The notes beneath the pieces are model-generated. The model was not told the DNA's origin, made no database searches, and saw only the letters and a program-made list of their open reading frames with translations. From Acheta domesticus (Eukaryota > Arthropoda > Insecta > Orthoptera > Gryllidae): 64,000 bases of DNA. The stretch lies in contig JAHLJT010000631.1 of assembly GCA_031308135.1 (NCBI GenBank), positions 262,464,925 through 262,528,924 of the forward strand. The letters run 5' to 3'. Made by a program: the position numbers and the translations under genes. Numbering within the stretch: the first letter of the stretch is position 1; each line of letters begins with the position of its first letter. Positions 48,996 through 61,489 of the stretch are shown here, piece after piece.

Positions 48996-50312
48996 ATTTC
49001 AGTAGCGTTTGCTGCAGATGTGTTGCATGAACTTTAACGTCACTACAAACTCTCGTACTGATTTTTATACGATTTATACATCCTTGACGAGATACTCGGC
49101 AAAACGGTGCAGTTGCCTCACTGCGGTGGGCGCACTGTCACACGTGCAATTTGTTACCAACCTTCTAAAACTAAAAATGCCACGATGATCACGATGTCAC
49201 CTCCGAGTTTCGTAAAATTAATCATGGCAAAACTTATTTTCAGGTAGGGAGCTTAGGGCACCACACTCTACAAATTTTTGCTTTTAGTGCTCCACCGTAA
49301 GTTTCGGTACTGAACGATCACCGGGGTTATCTTCATTATGAACATACGCGTCAGTATACTATAATTGATTAAAAACGAAAACTATAATTTTCTAATACCA
49401 ATACAGCGAATGTAGTACTTTATTCTAACGAGATGGAATTGGAAACAATTATAATGAATCATATACACTCATTACCCAAAAGTTTACAAATATACAAACA
49501 TTCATTAACACATCACTTTATTATTTTATCTTATGGCAAATTTACATAATTGTATGGTACTAGCTTGCATACTGGTGAATAAATGAATTAAATGAACTGG
49601 ATTTTATGGAAATTAACATTATTTGACAATCACAGTACAAAATTAAGTTCCTCATCACAAGTTTTAAGGACACTCTTCTCCAATACTAGATCTGCAGCCT
49701 ATCCAAGTCACAAACTTTTCTTTCAATCATTAGTGCAATTCTTATTTCACACCCTACAAACTCATTTCACTAAAACTTTATGTCAAAATATAGTAATGCA
49801 AAACCAATGTTTTTCAGTCAGCTTAGTCACACACACAAAATGAAACCTTCAGTAGAGTGGGCTTAACTGTGCCTTAGACACACTTTCATATGTAATAATT
49901 TAATGTGAAGTAAATTCAAAATCTAAGATCTCATCTAAAATTAAATTTCAGATTTTTAACTAAAAAAATGTATTCAAACTTCAATTAATAAAAGTATCCT
50001 CAACATAACACACTAACCCAGAATTATTACTAAGTTATATATTAGGTCAAACAATGTTCTCTTGACAAGAAATCTTGATCTCTTCTCCTGCATTTGTACT
50101 TGCTGTAGATTCATAAATATGAAGACCACAAACATTCAATTTCATTCAAGGCGACCAAAATAAATACAGCTTCTTCAAAACCACAACAGCTTAACTGCAG
50201 ATCTAAGACAATGCAGGTCAACATGAGCACTTTCTGTTCTTCAACACAGAACAGCTGCTCTGAACTGGACGAGAATTATCAACAAAAGTAGTATATAAAA
50301 ACAATAACATTT

Positions 50313-51137
50313 TTATTTCGCATTCATCATTTGTGAAGGCTTCTTCTCAGAAAAGAAATTTTTCAACATAAACACTTGTCCTATAGTTATGAAAAGAATA
50401 GCTAATGTCTCCAATATTGACCACCACATAACTCTTTCATTAATTTCTTCTGCTCTTTTCCTGCCCTGAGCTTCTCTTAACCGATGATGTGTCTGATAAT
50501 CAATTATAGAATTTAAACTTTTATGGATTTCTTGACTTGATGTTTCCATCTGTAAATAATACAATGTATTTCAATCAGTTGTAAAGACAGTATCAATGAT
50601 GAATGGTAAATACATTTTTTGAGGGAAGTACCTGTGTCATAACAGTTACGTGTTCTCCTATTCCTGGCAAAGGTTGTTCATCACCAACTTGAAAATCCAT
50701 GTACACCAGTTTGTGTGAAAAAGTGGAAAATTCATTGCTGAAACAAGCTTTGTAAACACCAGTCATTTCAGGTGTGAATGTATAGCTGTCGAACTGTGCC
50801 ATTTCTTTTTTGTAGATAATCTGTTTATTGGGAGCTTCAAGAACAACATCAACGTCATACTGGCCTCCTGTCACAACCTGCATACAAATAGAAGAGGTTA
50901 TTAATGCATCTACTAAGTTTGCTTCACCAATTGGCAACAATTCTTCAGATGGTTTAAAATAAAGTTAAGAACACGACCTACCTGAAATTCTAGAGTAGCA
51001 GAAACATTTTTCTGTATTTCTTGATAAAAGCACTCCTTAGCGCTATCAGGTAACTCAAATGTTAGTTCTACACCATCCGCAAAATATACACAAGCCAATA
51101 ACGCTGATAATAAAGCCCATATCGACCAAAAATCCAT
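50313..51137 (-). CDS. TMED7: TMED7-type p24 family cargo receptor, 3 exons
   Basis: Exons 51137-50982, 50877-50632 and 50549-50313 join in phase 0 through GT-AG introns to give 212 residues, a normal p24 length. Layout: signal peptide about 1-22 (cleavage near ADG/VELTF), GOLD domain with the paired cysteines C36 (ECFYQ) and C97 ([11 protein letters not shown]), a coiled-coil stalk with [14 protein letters not shown], a membrane segment about 176-198, and a short cytosolic tail starting with the COPII-type FF pair at 199-200. The [14 protein letters not shown] and [10 protein letters not shown] blocks point to the TMED3/TMED7 (gamma) branch. p24 proteins cycle between ER and Golgi in COPI/COPII vesicles as heteromers. 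An AATAAA overlaps the TAA stop; further AATAAA signals lie downstream, so the true 3' end is unclear. Confidence 0.93.
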
Positions 51138-52494
51138 TTTGACGTACTGTCAAAATAACATTTAATAAAATATTGTGGCAAACTAAGGATTCTTGACGTC
51201 AAATATTTCAAAATATGGGTAATGCCTGAAAGATGACGCTCAGCTTTCCACCTGAACGTGGCCGGAAACGGATAGCTGGATCGTACAGCTGCATTACTGC
51301 CATCTATGTTGAAACCACGACGTCAAGAACACATCGTCAGCAGTCTCCCGACCAACCAAGTAGCGTATCGTCATCAGGAGCGCTGCGTGTACATACAAAC
51401 AGGAAAATGATATCGTCCAATTATTAAGAATTTTATTACACAAATTTCGCACATTTACATTCTGTTGAATCTATTTACAAGAAATGTGATACGGACTAAT
51501 AAATCTTTAAATAGTAATTCATTAAATGGAATTTGCTTTTTTAACTGTTAATGAATATTTTATGATAATGCGAATAAAAGCTGTCAGCTTGTATAAATTA
51601 TGATTCTTAAAAGGATATTTTATCTTTCCTCTCAGGTGAAATAATTTCTGAAGTTAAAGTAAGTGATTAAGATTTCTTTTATGAATAATTGGAAGACCAT
51701 TGATGCAATTCACGTAACAGTGAAACTACAGTGATGAAACAAAGTTTGATGAGACTGAAGTGACATTTTATTTTTACAACGTTTCGTAAAACTATTAAAC
51801 ATTTAACCTCTGCAGGTGCGGACAACTGTCAACAAGAAAATGTGTCAAATGTCCGTAAGTCCTTACAACATTATTACAACTTATTACTTTTGTTAACTGT
51901 CTCTGAGGTCTCTAATGACCACGTTGAAACTCGACATGAAGTAAATAAGTAAAGATTATTACTTTTTTTCCAATTTTTGTAGTTTGTTCTTCATGGTTTA
52001 CTTCATGAACGACACTTTCATCCGTCACATCTGCGCAATGTCTACGCAATCATGCAATGTCGCTTGACAACAATCTCCGAGTACTTCATCAGATTCACGA
52101 ATCAGCTTTTGTTGAAATGATGTTTCCGTCTTCTGTTTATAACGCCAGTAGAGTTATTCTCGGCAGAACAAATGTTCTTCATTTATTTTCCTTTGCATTT
52201 ATTTGATAATTAAATTATTCATCTGTATCTCCAATTATGAAAACATATTTCTGAATAATATTCGTGACATCTAAGAAGAAATTGGAGAAATTGGTTACGA
52301 CAGATGGATAGCGCTCTAGCACATCTGCCACCATTTGAAAACCAAACGTCAACCACGCAGCACCACTCATTTAAGTGACGGTCCCTCAACACGGACGAAT
52401 TGTATTAGAGTGAATAAGACGAAAAAAGGTAAAGATTCACAATATTTTCATTTCTAATTGTAATATTTCATGCATTCGAAGCACATAATACGAC
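51138..52494. promoter_or_regulatory. Divergent intergenic region between TMED7 and the MFI-like gene
   Basis: About 1.36 kb between two head-to-head starts and likely to hold both promoters. No clear TATA element or repeat is recognised. A CAG-type frame at 51233-51427 looks fortuitous. Confidence 0.4.
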
Positions 52495-53646
52495 ATGATC
52501 ATGCAAGACTACTCGAAAGATAACGTTTTCGGAGCCCTCTTTGAAGACAATAGTTTTTACCTCTCTCCACTATCTACCACCACAACACGTCATTCTACAA
52601 GTGAAGTGTTACAAAATTGCAGGACTTCAGAAACTAGTTTTGACGAATATATACAGACTTCACATGATTCTTCAAATCACAGTTTTAATAAGTTGCACAG
52701 AAAACTGAACAAATTGTTAAAGAGTGTGTCCCAGACACGCCAGTGTGGCACTCATCCCAAACCTGTGGTTTCCAACGAGAAGGAGGCGGAATGCTCAGCT
52801 TTGAAGCAATTTGGTCTGTCTGACTTAGAAACCTTCAGATTAAATTTAAAAGAGATTGGCAAAAATCCATTTAAACATTTTCATTTTAGTATAATGCACA
52901 TTAGATCGCATGCAAATCATCATCCTACACCTACACTCGCAGTTTGTTCTGATGATCATGAAAAATTGAACACATCTGCTAAAATAATCTGTGGCTGTTG
53001 GCATAAATTCGTTTACAGATCAGTGTATATTTATCTTCGAAATCTCATTAATTGTTATAATAAAATGAGCCCAAGTCTTCTCCGTTTTACAAATCCCACT
53101 GAAGCATCTCTTGTGGTAGATCCAGCAGTAGGCACTCAATTACGTTTCAAACTTGGAGGAACACGATTTCCTCCTCTTGTAATGTACAGAATATACACAA
53201 CTTGTCCAGTGGTTTGCGTTCATTTCCGTAATAAGAAAGGAAAATCGCGCCATACTGGACGATGTAGAGAAACTCGTCAACATAGCAGGGATTTCAATTG
53301 CTGGAGGCCTTGGAATGATCGATACTCTACGTTTCCACAAAATGAACATTTGAATAACACCAAGAATCCATTAAAACGAAAAGTCCGTCGGCAACCAGTT
53401 TCTAGTGAGGTATTCTCTCTCTCTAGTATTTCATCGGAAGCTTCCGTTTCCGGCTGCCTGTCGGATTCGATACTCCGAGAAGATTTATCTTTGTCAAGTG
53501 AATTATTCGTCCATGATTCCAAAGTCCATCCATCGAAGCAATTTGAATTAAATCGATCTGCAAATTCAAAGAATCTTCACCTAACCAAATTAATGGATCT
53601 CCAAGAAGAAGAACAAGAACTACTGAACTGGGTGAAAAACATTTGA
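52495..53646 (+). CDS. Single-exon protein with a C11orf65/MFI-like middle domain
   Basis: An uninterrupted 383-codon frame starts at the first ATG after an in-frame stop and ends at TGA 53644-53646. A polyadenylation signal AATAAA follows at 53670. Residues about 162-242 carry AKIICGCWHKFVYRSVYIYLRNL, then NPTEASLVVDPAVGTQLRFKLGG and RFPPLVMYRIYTT; a WRPW block is at 270-273. As I recall the family, this order (IQ-like helix, INPxEAxLxD, VRFRLGGxxFPPxIxYKI, later NGWRP) is that of vertebrate C11orf65, also called MFI and linked to mitochondrial fission. The long N-terminus and serine-rich C-terminus are not recognised. An ORF this long in AT-rich DNA, next to a poly(A) signal, is very likely a gene. 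No introns are seen, so a retrocopy is possible. The product name is an inference from short motifs. Confidence 0.7.
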   Translation: MIMQDYSKDNVFGALFEDNSFYLSPLSTTTTRHSTSEVLQNCRTSETSFDEYIQTSHDSSNHSFNKLHRKLNKLLKSVSQTRQCGTHPKPVVSNEKEAECSALKQFGLSDLETFRLNLKEIGKNPFKHFHFSIMHIRSHANHHPTPTLAVCSDDHEKLNTSAKIICGCWHKFVYRSVYIYLRNLINCYNKMSPSLLRFTNPTEASLVVDPAVGTQLRFKLGGTRFPPLVMYRIYTTCPVVCVHFRNKKGKSRHTGRCRETRQHSRDFNCWRPWNDRYSTFPQNEHLNNTKNPLKRKVRRQPVSSEVFSLSSISSEASVSGCLSDSILREDLSLSSELFVHDSKVHPSKQFELNRSANSKNLHLTKLMDLQEEEQELLNWVKNI

Positions 53647-53878
53647 CTGAGAAGAGTTTTTCAATGGAAAATAAAGTGTAAAACTCAGATTAACTGTATC
53701 ATTTATTGTTTGTATGGAATGTTTTATACGTTGTTTGTTAACTTTCCCACAATATTTTGAAAATAACTACTTGTATATTTCATTAGCTGGATACGTGCGA
53801 ACATTTCACACGTTTTTATGTGAAAATAGCTTAATCCTGAAGCCCTTTTATCACTAATGGACCACACTACTTACCATT

Positions 53879-54105
53879 AATTATTTATTTATTATTTATT
53901 TGGTCAAAAACAGTAAAAACTGTATATGACGTGTGGGGAAAGAGATTATCAGCGCACATTTTCTTGAGGCCCAGAATTTAAAAAAAAGCAACATTTGAAA
54001 AACTAGAAACAAGAATTTAGAAAATAATTATTATTTTAGAAAAATAAAAATTTGAAAAATGTTTGTTCCCAGGTTATAGAAAATCAATTTCAACGGTAAA
54101 TGAAC
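53879..54105 (-). repeat. Interspersed repeat, copy 3
   Basis: Reverse copy of 3127-3396, complete from 'GTTGAAATTGATTTTCTATA' (54095) to the AATAAATAAT-type tail at 53879. It begins about 200 bp after the MFI-like gene. Confidence 0.7.
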
Positions 54106-55408
54106 TGATTTGATATTTCTGCATTGCTAACAAAACAGTAATGAACATCAATTCTTCTCCTACCATTACAAGCAAAAGGGATGCTCAACAAAACGTGCGC
54201 ATAGTGAAGCTACATTTACGTCCAGAAGCAAAACAAGGGGCTATCTCAGCATTTGCTCAATGGATCAAGGAAACTGGACAAAAACCTGATCGAGAGGGGG
54301 GTCTTTGACCCGCTGAAGTAATTACTGAAGCTGAAGTAATTACTTGTTACAGGCGTATTAAATATTTTTGTTTTAAAAATGTATACAATACAAACGTAAA
54401 CTAATTCATTATATATATTTGTTTTGTTAAAATAAACTTTATTTTTCTTTTTGACGATCAGCATAGTCTCTAATTGTATAGAAACAGTTTTGCTTTTAAC
54501 TTAAATTTGTCTACCGACTTTTTTTAATGTCATCTGGCAATGTGTTGTAAAGTAACGTAAATGTATTGTATGTTGATTTCTTGTACTGAGCTGTTGATAC
54601 TGACACTTGATGCACGTGATTTCTACGGCGTGTGTTGTAATTATAAATAGCAATATTGCATGACAATAAGTAGGTCATTTTGACAAATATTACAGATTCG
54701 TAAATAAATAGACAAGGCAATGGTAAGATTCCAAGCTCAATGAAAAGAGGCTTGCAGGAATCACGTGGAAGGCATTTTTTCATTATTAGTATCATTTTCT
54801 TTTGCATTCTAAAGGTCTGAGTACTTCAGGATGAACTTCCCCAGAATATTATGCCATATCTCAGGCGGGAATGTACATTTGCAAAATAAACGAAACGAGA
54901 TGCATGAAGGCTGACAGAATTTGAAAGACTTCTGAATGCGTAACATAATGAACTTAATTTAGTGTTTAATTCTGTTATACGTACATTCCATTTGAGGTTT
55001 GATTGAATTGAGAGACCTAAACATTTTGTTACCTCAGCTATTGTTGATTACTAATTTACTAAATGTTGAATCCAAAACATTGTAAATTAGCAAAAAATAA
55101 TACGTTGAAAAAACTTCTGATAGGTCTTCAGTTGTTTGATACGTCATACTCCATCATATAACTTGCGTCACGTAGGCAGAGAGTATCTACGGTGTGACAG
55201 ACATGACATGCCATGGGCGTCACCCACAGGGGGACTATTTAGAGTACACCTGTTAAAACAAATAACAACAACCCTAATTTGAAGTATTCTGACGGGGGCG
55301 CAAATTCTATGCTTGCCACGGGCGCCTGAATACCTACATACGATTAGGAGTGGCGAAACATATAATATTGCATAGTATTTATTGATAAAGTAATTTAATA
55401 ATAATAGA

Positions 55409-55410
<2 letters not shown>

Positions 55411-55489
<79 letters not shown>

Positions 55490-55492
55490 AAG
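55411..55492. repeat. (AAT)n then (AAG)n microsatellite
   Basis: An AAT run changes directly to an AAG run of about 11 units at 55461. Confidence 0.97.
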
Positions 55493-55925
55493 ATATAATA
55501 ATAAGAAAAAGGACAAAGGAAGAAGCAATGAAATTGGTGCGTGGTCCCTAGATGACCCAAACGAAAGAAAAAGAATAATAATAATAATCACAAGTACAGC
55601 ATAAGTCATGTATGACAAGTTAGAATATGTTCAATAACTATATTTCTAAAAATTAAATACAATACAGAAATTAAAATTCAATTTACTTTTGGTTCTAAAT
55701 ACAATATATTAATTAATTTTGTAAATGGTTGTGTAAGAACACCAAAAGACAGAACCGTGCGATTATATTACAGAAGAGCAAAAAGTGAAATTAATTTAGC
55801 ATGAATTTCGAGATTTACATGTTTCTGATCATTGGCGCTTCGAAGTGAGGGTAACTCAGAAGAGCTTAATCTAAAAAACGTAAAACTAGTGGTAAATGAG
55901 AGCGTAGGCTTCCGCGGCCGGAGTC

Positions 55926-56087
55926 AATATTAAGTTGGCTGTCCGGGTGACGCCGCGTCCATGGCAAAGGTGCCGACGTTTCGGTCGCCATTCTGCGACC
56001 TTCCTCAGGGCGTAATGCATTATGGCGACCGAAACGTCGGCACCTTTGCCATGGACGCGGCGTCACCCGGACAGCCAACTTAATATT
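55926..56087. repeat. Perfect 66-bp inverted repeat, 30-bp spacer
   Basis: 55926-55991 is the exact inverse of 56022-56087. The sequence is GC-rich (GTCCGGGTGACGCCGCGTCC) and unlike its AT-rich surroundings. No mismatch in 66 bp implies a young event, gene conversion or an assembly artefact. Confidence 0.95.
55975..56012 (-). ncRNA. Hammerhead-ribozyme-like motif, copy 2
   Basis: On the - strand: GCC-CTGAGGA, one A, stem GGTCGC / GCGACC, then GAAACGTC-GGC. The core, a 6-bp stem II and the GCC/GGC stem I are all present; one extra A lies before stem II. It is the same signature as at 9597, here with a stronger stem. Likely part of a Penelope-like or retrozyme-type element. Confidence 0.4.
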
Positions 56088-56589
56088 AAAACTAGTGGTG
56101 TTTCAACAGCACATACTTTACCGTGTTATTGGAAACAGCTACGTGGGATTGAAATTTTGCACTTGCTGCGCTACTATCATCTTAGCTATTATTTGAAAAA
56201 GTCCAATTCAACCAAAAAGCGAACAACTCACTGTTTCCATCGCAGCGTTGTCAAAACTATGTGAATTCTACAACTGCATAAAAATAGAATACAAAAGTTT
56301 TGAAAATTCCTATTGGAAAAAGAAGCCTGATACCATACAACTATATCAAGTCACAACAATGACACGTACGTCACAGAAATTAACGACCTCAAAACGGAAT
56401 TCCATTGTTACATTCCCTGCATTGTCAATATTCCCATAAAATAGCTAGCAATTTTTATTTCAAATATTTCAAAATAAATAATTTATAAAAGATTAATGTG
56501 TGTGTAACAAAAGGTCGAATGTAAGAAACGAACAAAGAAATGATGTACAAAATTGCACATTCTAATTCACGACGTATCTGGCTGTCTGA

Positions 56590-58150
56590 AGCGTAGTAAA
56601 TTTGCAGCGGGCTATTATGCTTGTCACGAAATTATAGAAAAACTACTCGTATTTTCAAAAATTGAGGATGACCTTATTTGAAGCTGAATTTTTGATAAAT
56701 ACATTTCATTGAGAAAACCAGCTGCCATCTATCGCCGCCCAAAGTACATTTCTTTTTTACATTTTCTCAGTTTTTCGATTTCCTAATGGTAGAACGGAAA
56801 TATTCAGAATATTAAAGAACAGCAATTCCTCGTCCTAAATGGCAATTTACTAACAAAAATTGGAGCCGTTTTTAAGAAAGTGGCGTTTAAGCGCTATTAA
56901 AAATGCGAAATTTAAAGCTCTTTTTACAGAAAATTTTTAAGTTTTCGAAAAACTTTATTTGAAGTCATTTGAAGGACATACATTTAGAAAGATAATAATG
57001 TTTCCAAATTACTTGTAATGTGCATATTAAAGATTTGAGAAACCTTTCAAAAAAATTACATTTGTGTAATTTTTGGAGAAAAAAAAACTTTACGTCATAC
57101 GAAAGAGTGCAAGAGTACTATCCATGTGAAAAGTTTCAAGAAAAAAATTGGAGCCAATAATGACAAAATGGCGTGTGAGCGTTTCTGAAAATGCAGAATT
57201 TCGAGCTAATTTTCACGGAAAACAGTTGAGTTTTCGGGAAACTTTACTTGATATTACTTAAAGCACGTGTACTCATTAACATCATAATGTCAACAAATCG
57301 CCGCTACTATAAATATTAACGACGCGAGAGGCAAATAAAAAAAATGCAATTTTTGAAAAAAACAAAAGAATACATCAATACGGCGTTTAAGTCATCTAAT
57401 AGAGAACATTTATCACTACCCCAACCAAACGTTTAAAGAACAAAATAGAACAGTTTTTTAGTAAATCTTGTTTTTGAATTTTTTTTAAATTCCACATATT
57501 TCACGCAATATTGCGCGAAAACTATTATTAAAATTTTAAAAAATGTACATGACCTTAAAGAAAGAACTCACTATGAAGGACAATTATTTTTAAAGGAAAA
57601 ATCTCTATCTTCAATTTTGTAGTTGGAAGAAGACGTCGAATAAAATTCAAACTTTCGCTATTTTCGAAAATTCAGAATCAACCGTGAAAATTGGACCTAT
57701 GCCACCTTAATAAGTGTGTTTTACTCTATTCTTGCAAGAAATTTAAAGCAAAAATTTGGAGCAGATTTTTTTTAAATTTTGAAAATGTCTGGGGGGCTTT
57801 ATGTAAAGTACTTCCAAAATTAAAATATCAGTTTCAAATTCTAGGGACCACGAGATCAGCCAGTTCGATCGAGGAGTATCAATTTTGGAGAAAATCGGCT
57901 GAGCGGTTTAGTCGCTGGCGTTGTTCACAGACAGATGGACGGACAGTCGTTTTGCTTTCAATTGGTTTTTCGGTATCAAGGATCCACAAAATACGGATTC
58001 TGGCTGCACCACGTGTTAGGGGATTTTTTTCTTAACTTAGCAATTGGATTTATCCACTTTTTCGTTACCAGGGCCCTGTAATAAAAGTTTTCTGCCGAAA
58101 ATCTGCCGTTTTTTTCGCACAGCATTACATAACTTTCCCTACGCTATACG
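56590..58150 (+). repeat. Dispersed 'ggacggacag' family, + copies
   Basis: Contains 'GAGGAGTATCAATTTTGGAG', 'GACAGATGGACGGACAG' and 'CACCACGTGTTAGGGG', the blocks of the copies at 16.2-18.6, 42.1-44.1 and 61.5-62.8 kb. Confidence 0.65.
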
Positions 58151-58689
58151 AACGTGTATTATGTGGGAAAGTAAAAATGTTCGCATTTTCTACATTAGAG
58201 AAGAAACATAACGCTGGACCCATGTTCCGAAAATAGAGCTTAAGAACCTGGAACCCTACTTTTCGAGTTTTGCACAATGGTGACATGTACTGCAGGGTAA
58301 AATGGGAAGCTGATTGCATTTGCGCCTGCTGATTTTCTCGTAATGTAATATAAAAAATCTAATTTTTTTTTTACTTGAATCTCATGCAGCCCACAGGGGA
58401 AATTCGTTAATGCAACAGAAACTTATTTAAGAATTTTTTAATGATGCCATTTATTAATTGTACAATACTGGCATCCCTAATTTGTTTATTAAGTGTAGAA
58501 GACATGTATTCATTATCAATTGTCTTTTTTTTATGATCTAGGGAATTTTCACAATGCCATTGCTGGTGTTTGACATTTGTACATGCTGAGTGCTCTCTTG
58601 CAATTTTATTCATGCAATGATAAATAAAACATTGACAACAATATTCTGTAGTAAGAATACATATCCATGTTATATGGACATGAATTGTG

Positions 58690-59507
58690 GAAAGAGTTGT
58701 GCAAAATACAGTAAATTTAGTATTTAAATACTTCGCTAAAATACTTTGTAAATAAATATTTAAATAGTACACAAAATACATTAGGACTTGATGTGCTCAA
58801 TGCATACATATTTAAAATACTTCAAATACTCAAAATATTGTAAATATATAATAATTTTGTATTACATATTTTTTACTGCAACAATATATTGTAATTGTCA
58901 GTTACAGTAAATTAGTAATTGCCAGTCATACAAATTTCTGAACAATAACTATTGTAATGTATTGTAACCATTTGTATCAACATTTTCAAATATAAAATGA
59001 TATCAAAAATGTGTCTAACACAAAGAAATGAAATTTCCTTTTAAAACAACAAGTTTTTTAAACAAATCATTAGACAATAAACCCCTAGTTGGTCAATGTA
59101 TAAAACCTGCAAAGGAAAACAGTCATTCAACTGATGTGGATGAACATGAACTAGTGTTATAATGAATAAACACTTTTTTTATTGTTGGTAATCGTCCAGC
59201 TTGTTAATGATTTAGATTTATCATTTAAACATAAAGAGAATCTACATTCAGCCCTTGAAAGAAGTTTTATTTTTATTCCAATGATGTGCATACACTAGCG
59301 AAATCAAACAAAAAGAAACTATGCTCGTTCTAAATATCTTCTTCGTCTGTATTTGAAGTATTTCTTTTTTTAAATACACCTACTTTATGTATTTTAATAC
59401 ATCTCTAAACTATACACCCAAAAACTCAAAAATACAGTTTTTCAAATACAAAATGTATTTAAAATACATATTTCAATTATAAGTATTTAAATACTGCCCA
59501 ACCCTAC
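58690..59507. mobile_element. AAATACT-rich region ending in a hAT-like terminus
   Basis: Words such as TATTTAAATACT recur in both orientations and the block ends AAATACTGCCCAACCCTAC, resembling a hAT MITE end with inverse GTAGGGTTGGGCAGTATTT. The left end is missing or eroded. Confidence 0.45.
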
Positions 59508-59667
59508 TTGTGAAGAAATTTAAAAAGGTAAAGAGAGTTCTTCTCACTCCAACACAAGTTGAATTGCCTCCAAAACAGAAGCAAAACTTGACTGTGGATA
59601 TAACCTGCCATCTAGTGGGAAACAAGGGCACTAGTGGCAATGCTGGTGGTTGCGGAGCGTTGTAAAC

Positions 59668-59670
59668 ATG
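59668..59670 (+). other. Possible first coding exon: ATG followed directly by a donor
   Basis: A GC-richer stretch from about 59600 ends in aaacATG/GTATGT. This looks like a 5' UTR whose initiator codon abuts a strong donor, the arrangement also proposed for CDK5RAP3. No matching downstream exon is recognised before 64000, so this may be chance. Confidence 0.2.
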
Positions 59671-60961
59671 GTATGTTGAAAATTACATTTAAATTGTACT
59701 TCATTGTCACTTACTTTGTGAATGTTGCGTTGTCATTTAAGTTACTTTAAGTATTTATGCATGCGTGTATCATAAGAAAGTTCTGTCGCCGTATTTCAAT
59801 GACTTTTGTCAGAGTACGATTTCTGGAAATTGTCCTTAAGTATTGTTCCAAGAAAATATTCAATTTTATATCTACTTCGTTTCATAAGCATTGGGAATGC
59901 ATTATCGTATCAATTGATAATTGTGTTGTATATAGAATATAAGTGATGGCGAGTTACTTATCATTTATGGTTCATTCATGATTTGTTTCATTTCTTTCTC
60001 TTTGCATTGTCTTGCTTTTTTGGTGTCAGTGAATTAGTATTTTAATGAGACAGTATATTTCTTAAAAATAAAAGCAACCCTATTTTGATTTTGTGACACC
60101 ACGAGCAATTTCGTCTCATTTTTAAGGAAATAATGCCTCAAATGTTAAAATACACTGACATAATTTTAGTCAATCTCTTTTACACATAAATGTTAAGAAA
60201 TACATTCTAAATGCAGGGACCTAGGTACAATTAAGAAATGTTTCAATGCGTTATTCATTTTTCATAAAAGAGTTGATTTGTAACTTGAGGATAAAAAGCC
60301 ATATGTGCTGATTTCTATGCAAAGTTTGACCTTTGATTTGAGATGATTTTGGTTGTCAAGAATTGTTAGTGTATTATAATCTTTACCTGTGGTTTTAGTA
60401 TTGACAGTTTCTTTACTTTGTTTAATTTACATTTCAAAATGTAATATGATGCATGCAATGAATGCTTTGGAATTGAAATCAACTATTTTCAAGGAATTGT
60501 GAAGGCTATTGTTAGTGTACAATTTTTTAATTCACCTGCTAACATAAAATCTGTTGATCATTAAGAATTAAAATTTTGTCTTCGAATAATGGATCAAGGC
60601 ATTTTAAAAACCTCTTAAAATGTGTAGTGAATAAATTACGTAGGTATGATTATGGAAGTAGGCATAAATGTGGACTAAAACAATTGAGTTTTTGTGTAAA
60701 TGACTGAAAAAACCTAGTAATTGATACCAGTAAAGAAAGTTCTATTGAGAAAGTTTTGTTCAAATTTTTTGATAATGCTAGGAATTATTTTAAAAAAATG
60801 AATTTTCCAAATAAATGTTTTTCACTAAAATATATTTTGATACCATTAAAATGATAGGCTTTTTTTACAAAATATTAGATCAGATTTGAAAGTTTATTGA
60901 TAAATTTTGTTAATGCTGACTCTTGAAAAATTCTGTTAAAAATGTGTAACGAATAATAGTA

Positions 60962-61015
60962 ATTAAATGGCATGAGGTGAACCAGGTAAAGGTGGTTCAC
61001 CTCATGCCATTTAAT
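60962..61015. repeat. Perfect 23-bp inverted repeat, 8-nt loop
   Basis: ATTAAATGGCATGAGGTGAA plus CCA, the loop GGTAAAGG, then the exact inverse ending at 61015. In RNA this would make a very stable hairpin on either strand. Confidence 0.95.
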
Positions 61016-61489
61016 GAAATGGTGAGGGCAACAACCATTGATTGCATCAATGTTTATAATTTTTTTTTGAATTTCACATCTTTAAAACCAGTTAAATCAT
61101 GTTTTTGTCAGTGCATCTGAATAGGTAATAAATCTTTAAGTAGTAAAATAATTCCTGGTACCCTGATATGTTTTACAAATGTCTTAATTTATTCACCAGT
61201 ACTTTAACAGCTTCCTTCAGAAAACGGATCAAGAAAAAATCATAATATTGTTAGAAATAAAATGGAAATGAAAGTATAGAATTATTTCATCATTGCATAT
61301 GAGCATAGAATTAAGGGATTAGCAGAATTCTTAGTATCATTTAATTTACATACATCTTTACAAAGTAATACATGTAATGTAGAGAAATTGTATAACTCTG
61401 CTGGAAATCGATTTTGTTATTCCAACGGAAATATAGGTTTTGGGGGCACCTGTTAATGAAAAAGGGTTGCTTTGTTAAAATGATATTTT

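Noticed and set aside
51233..51427. A 64-codon + strand frame upstream of TMED7
   Set aside because: It lies in the promoter region, is short and lacks any family signature.
54141..54308. A 55-codon frame starting MNINSSPTITSK
   Set aside because: Short, next to a repeat, no homology recognised and no splice context.
58407..58781. A 124-codon - strand frame
   Set aside because: AT-rich, no domain recognised, and it overlaps the AAATACT-rich repeat region.
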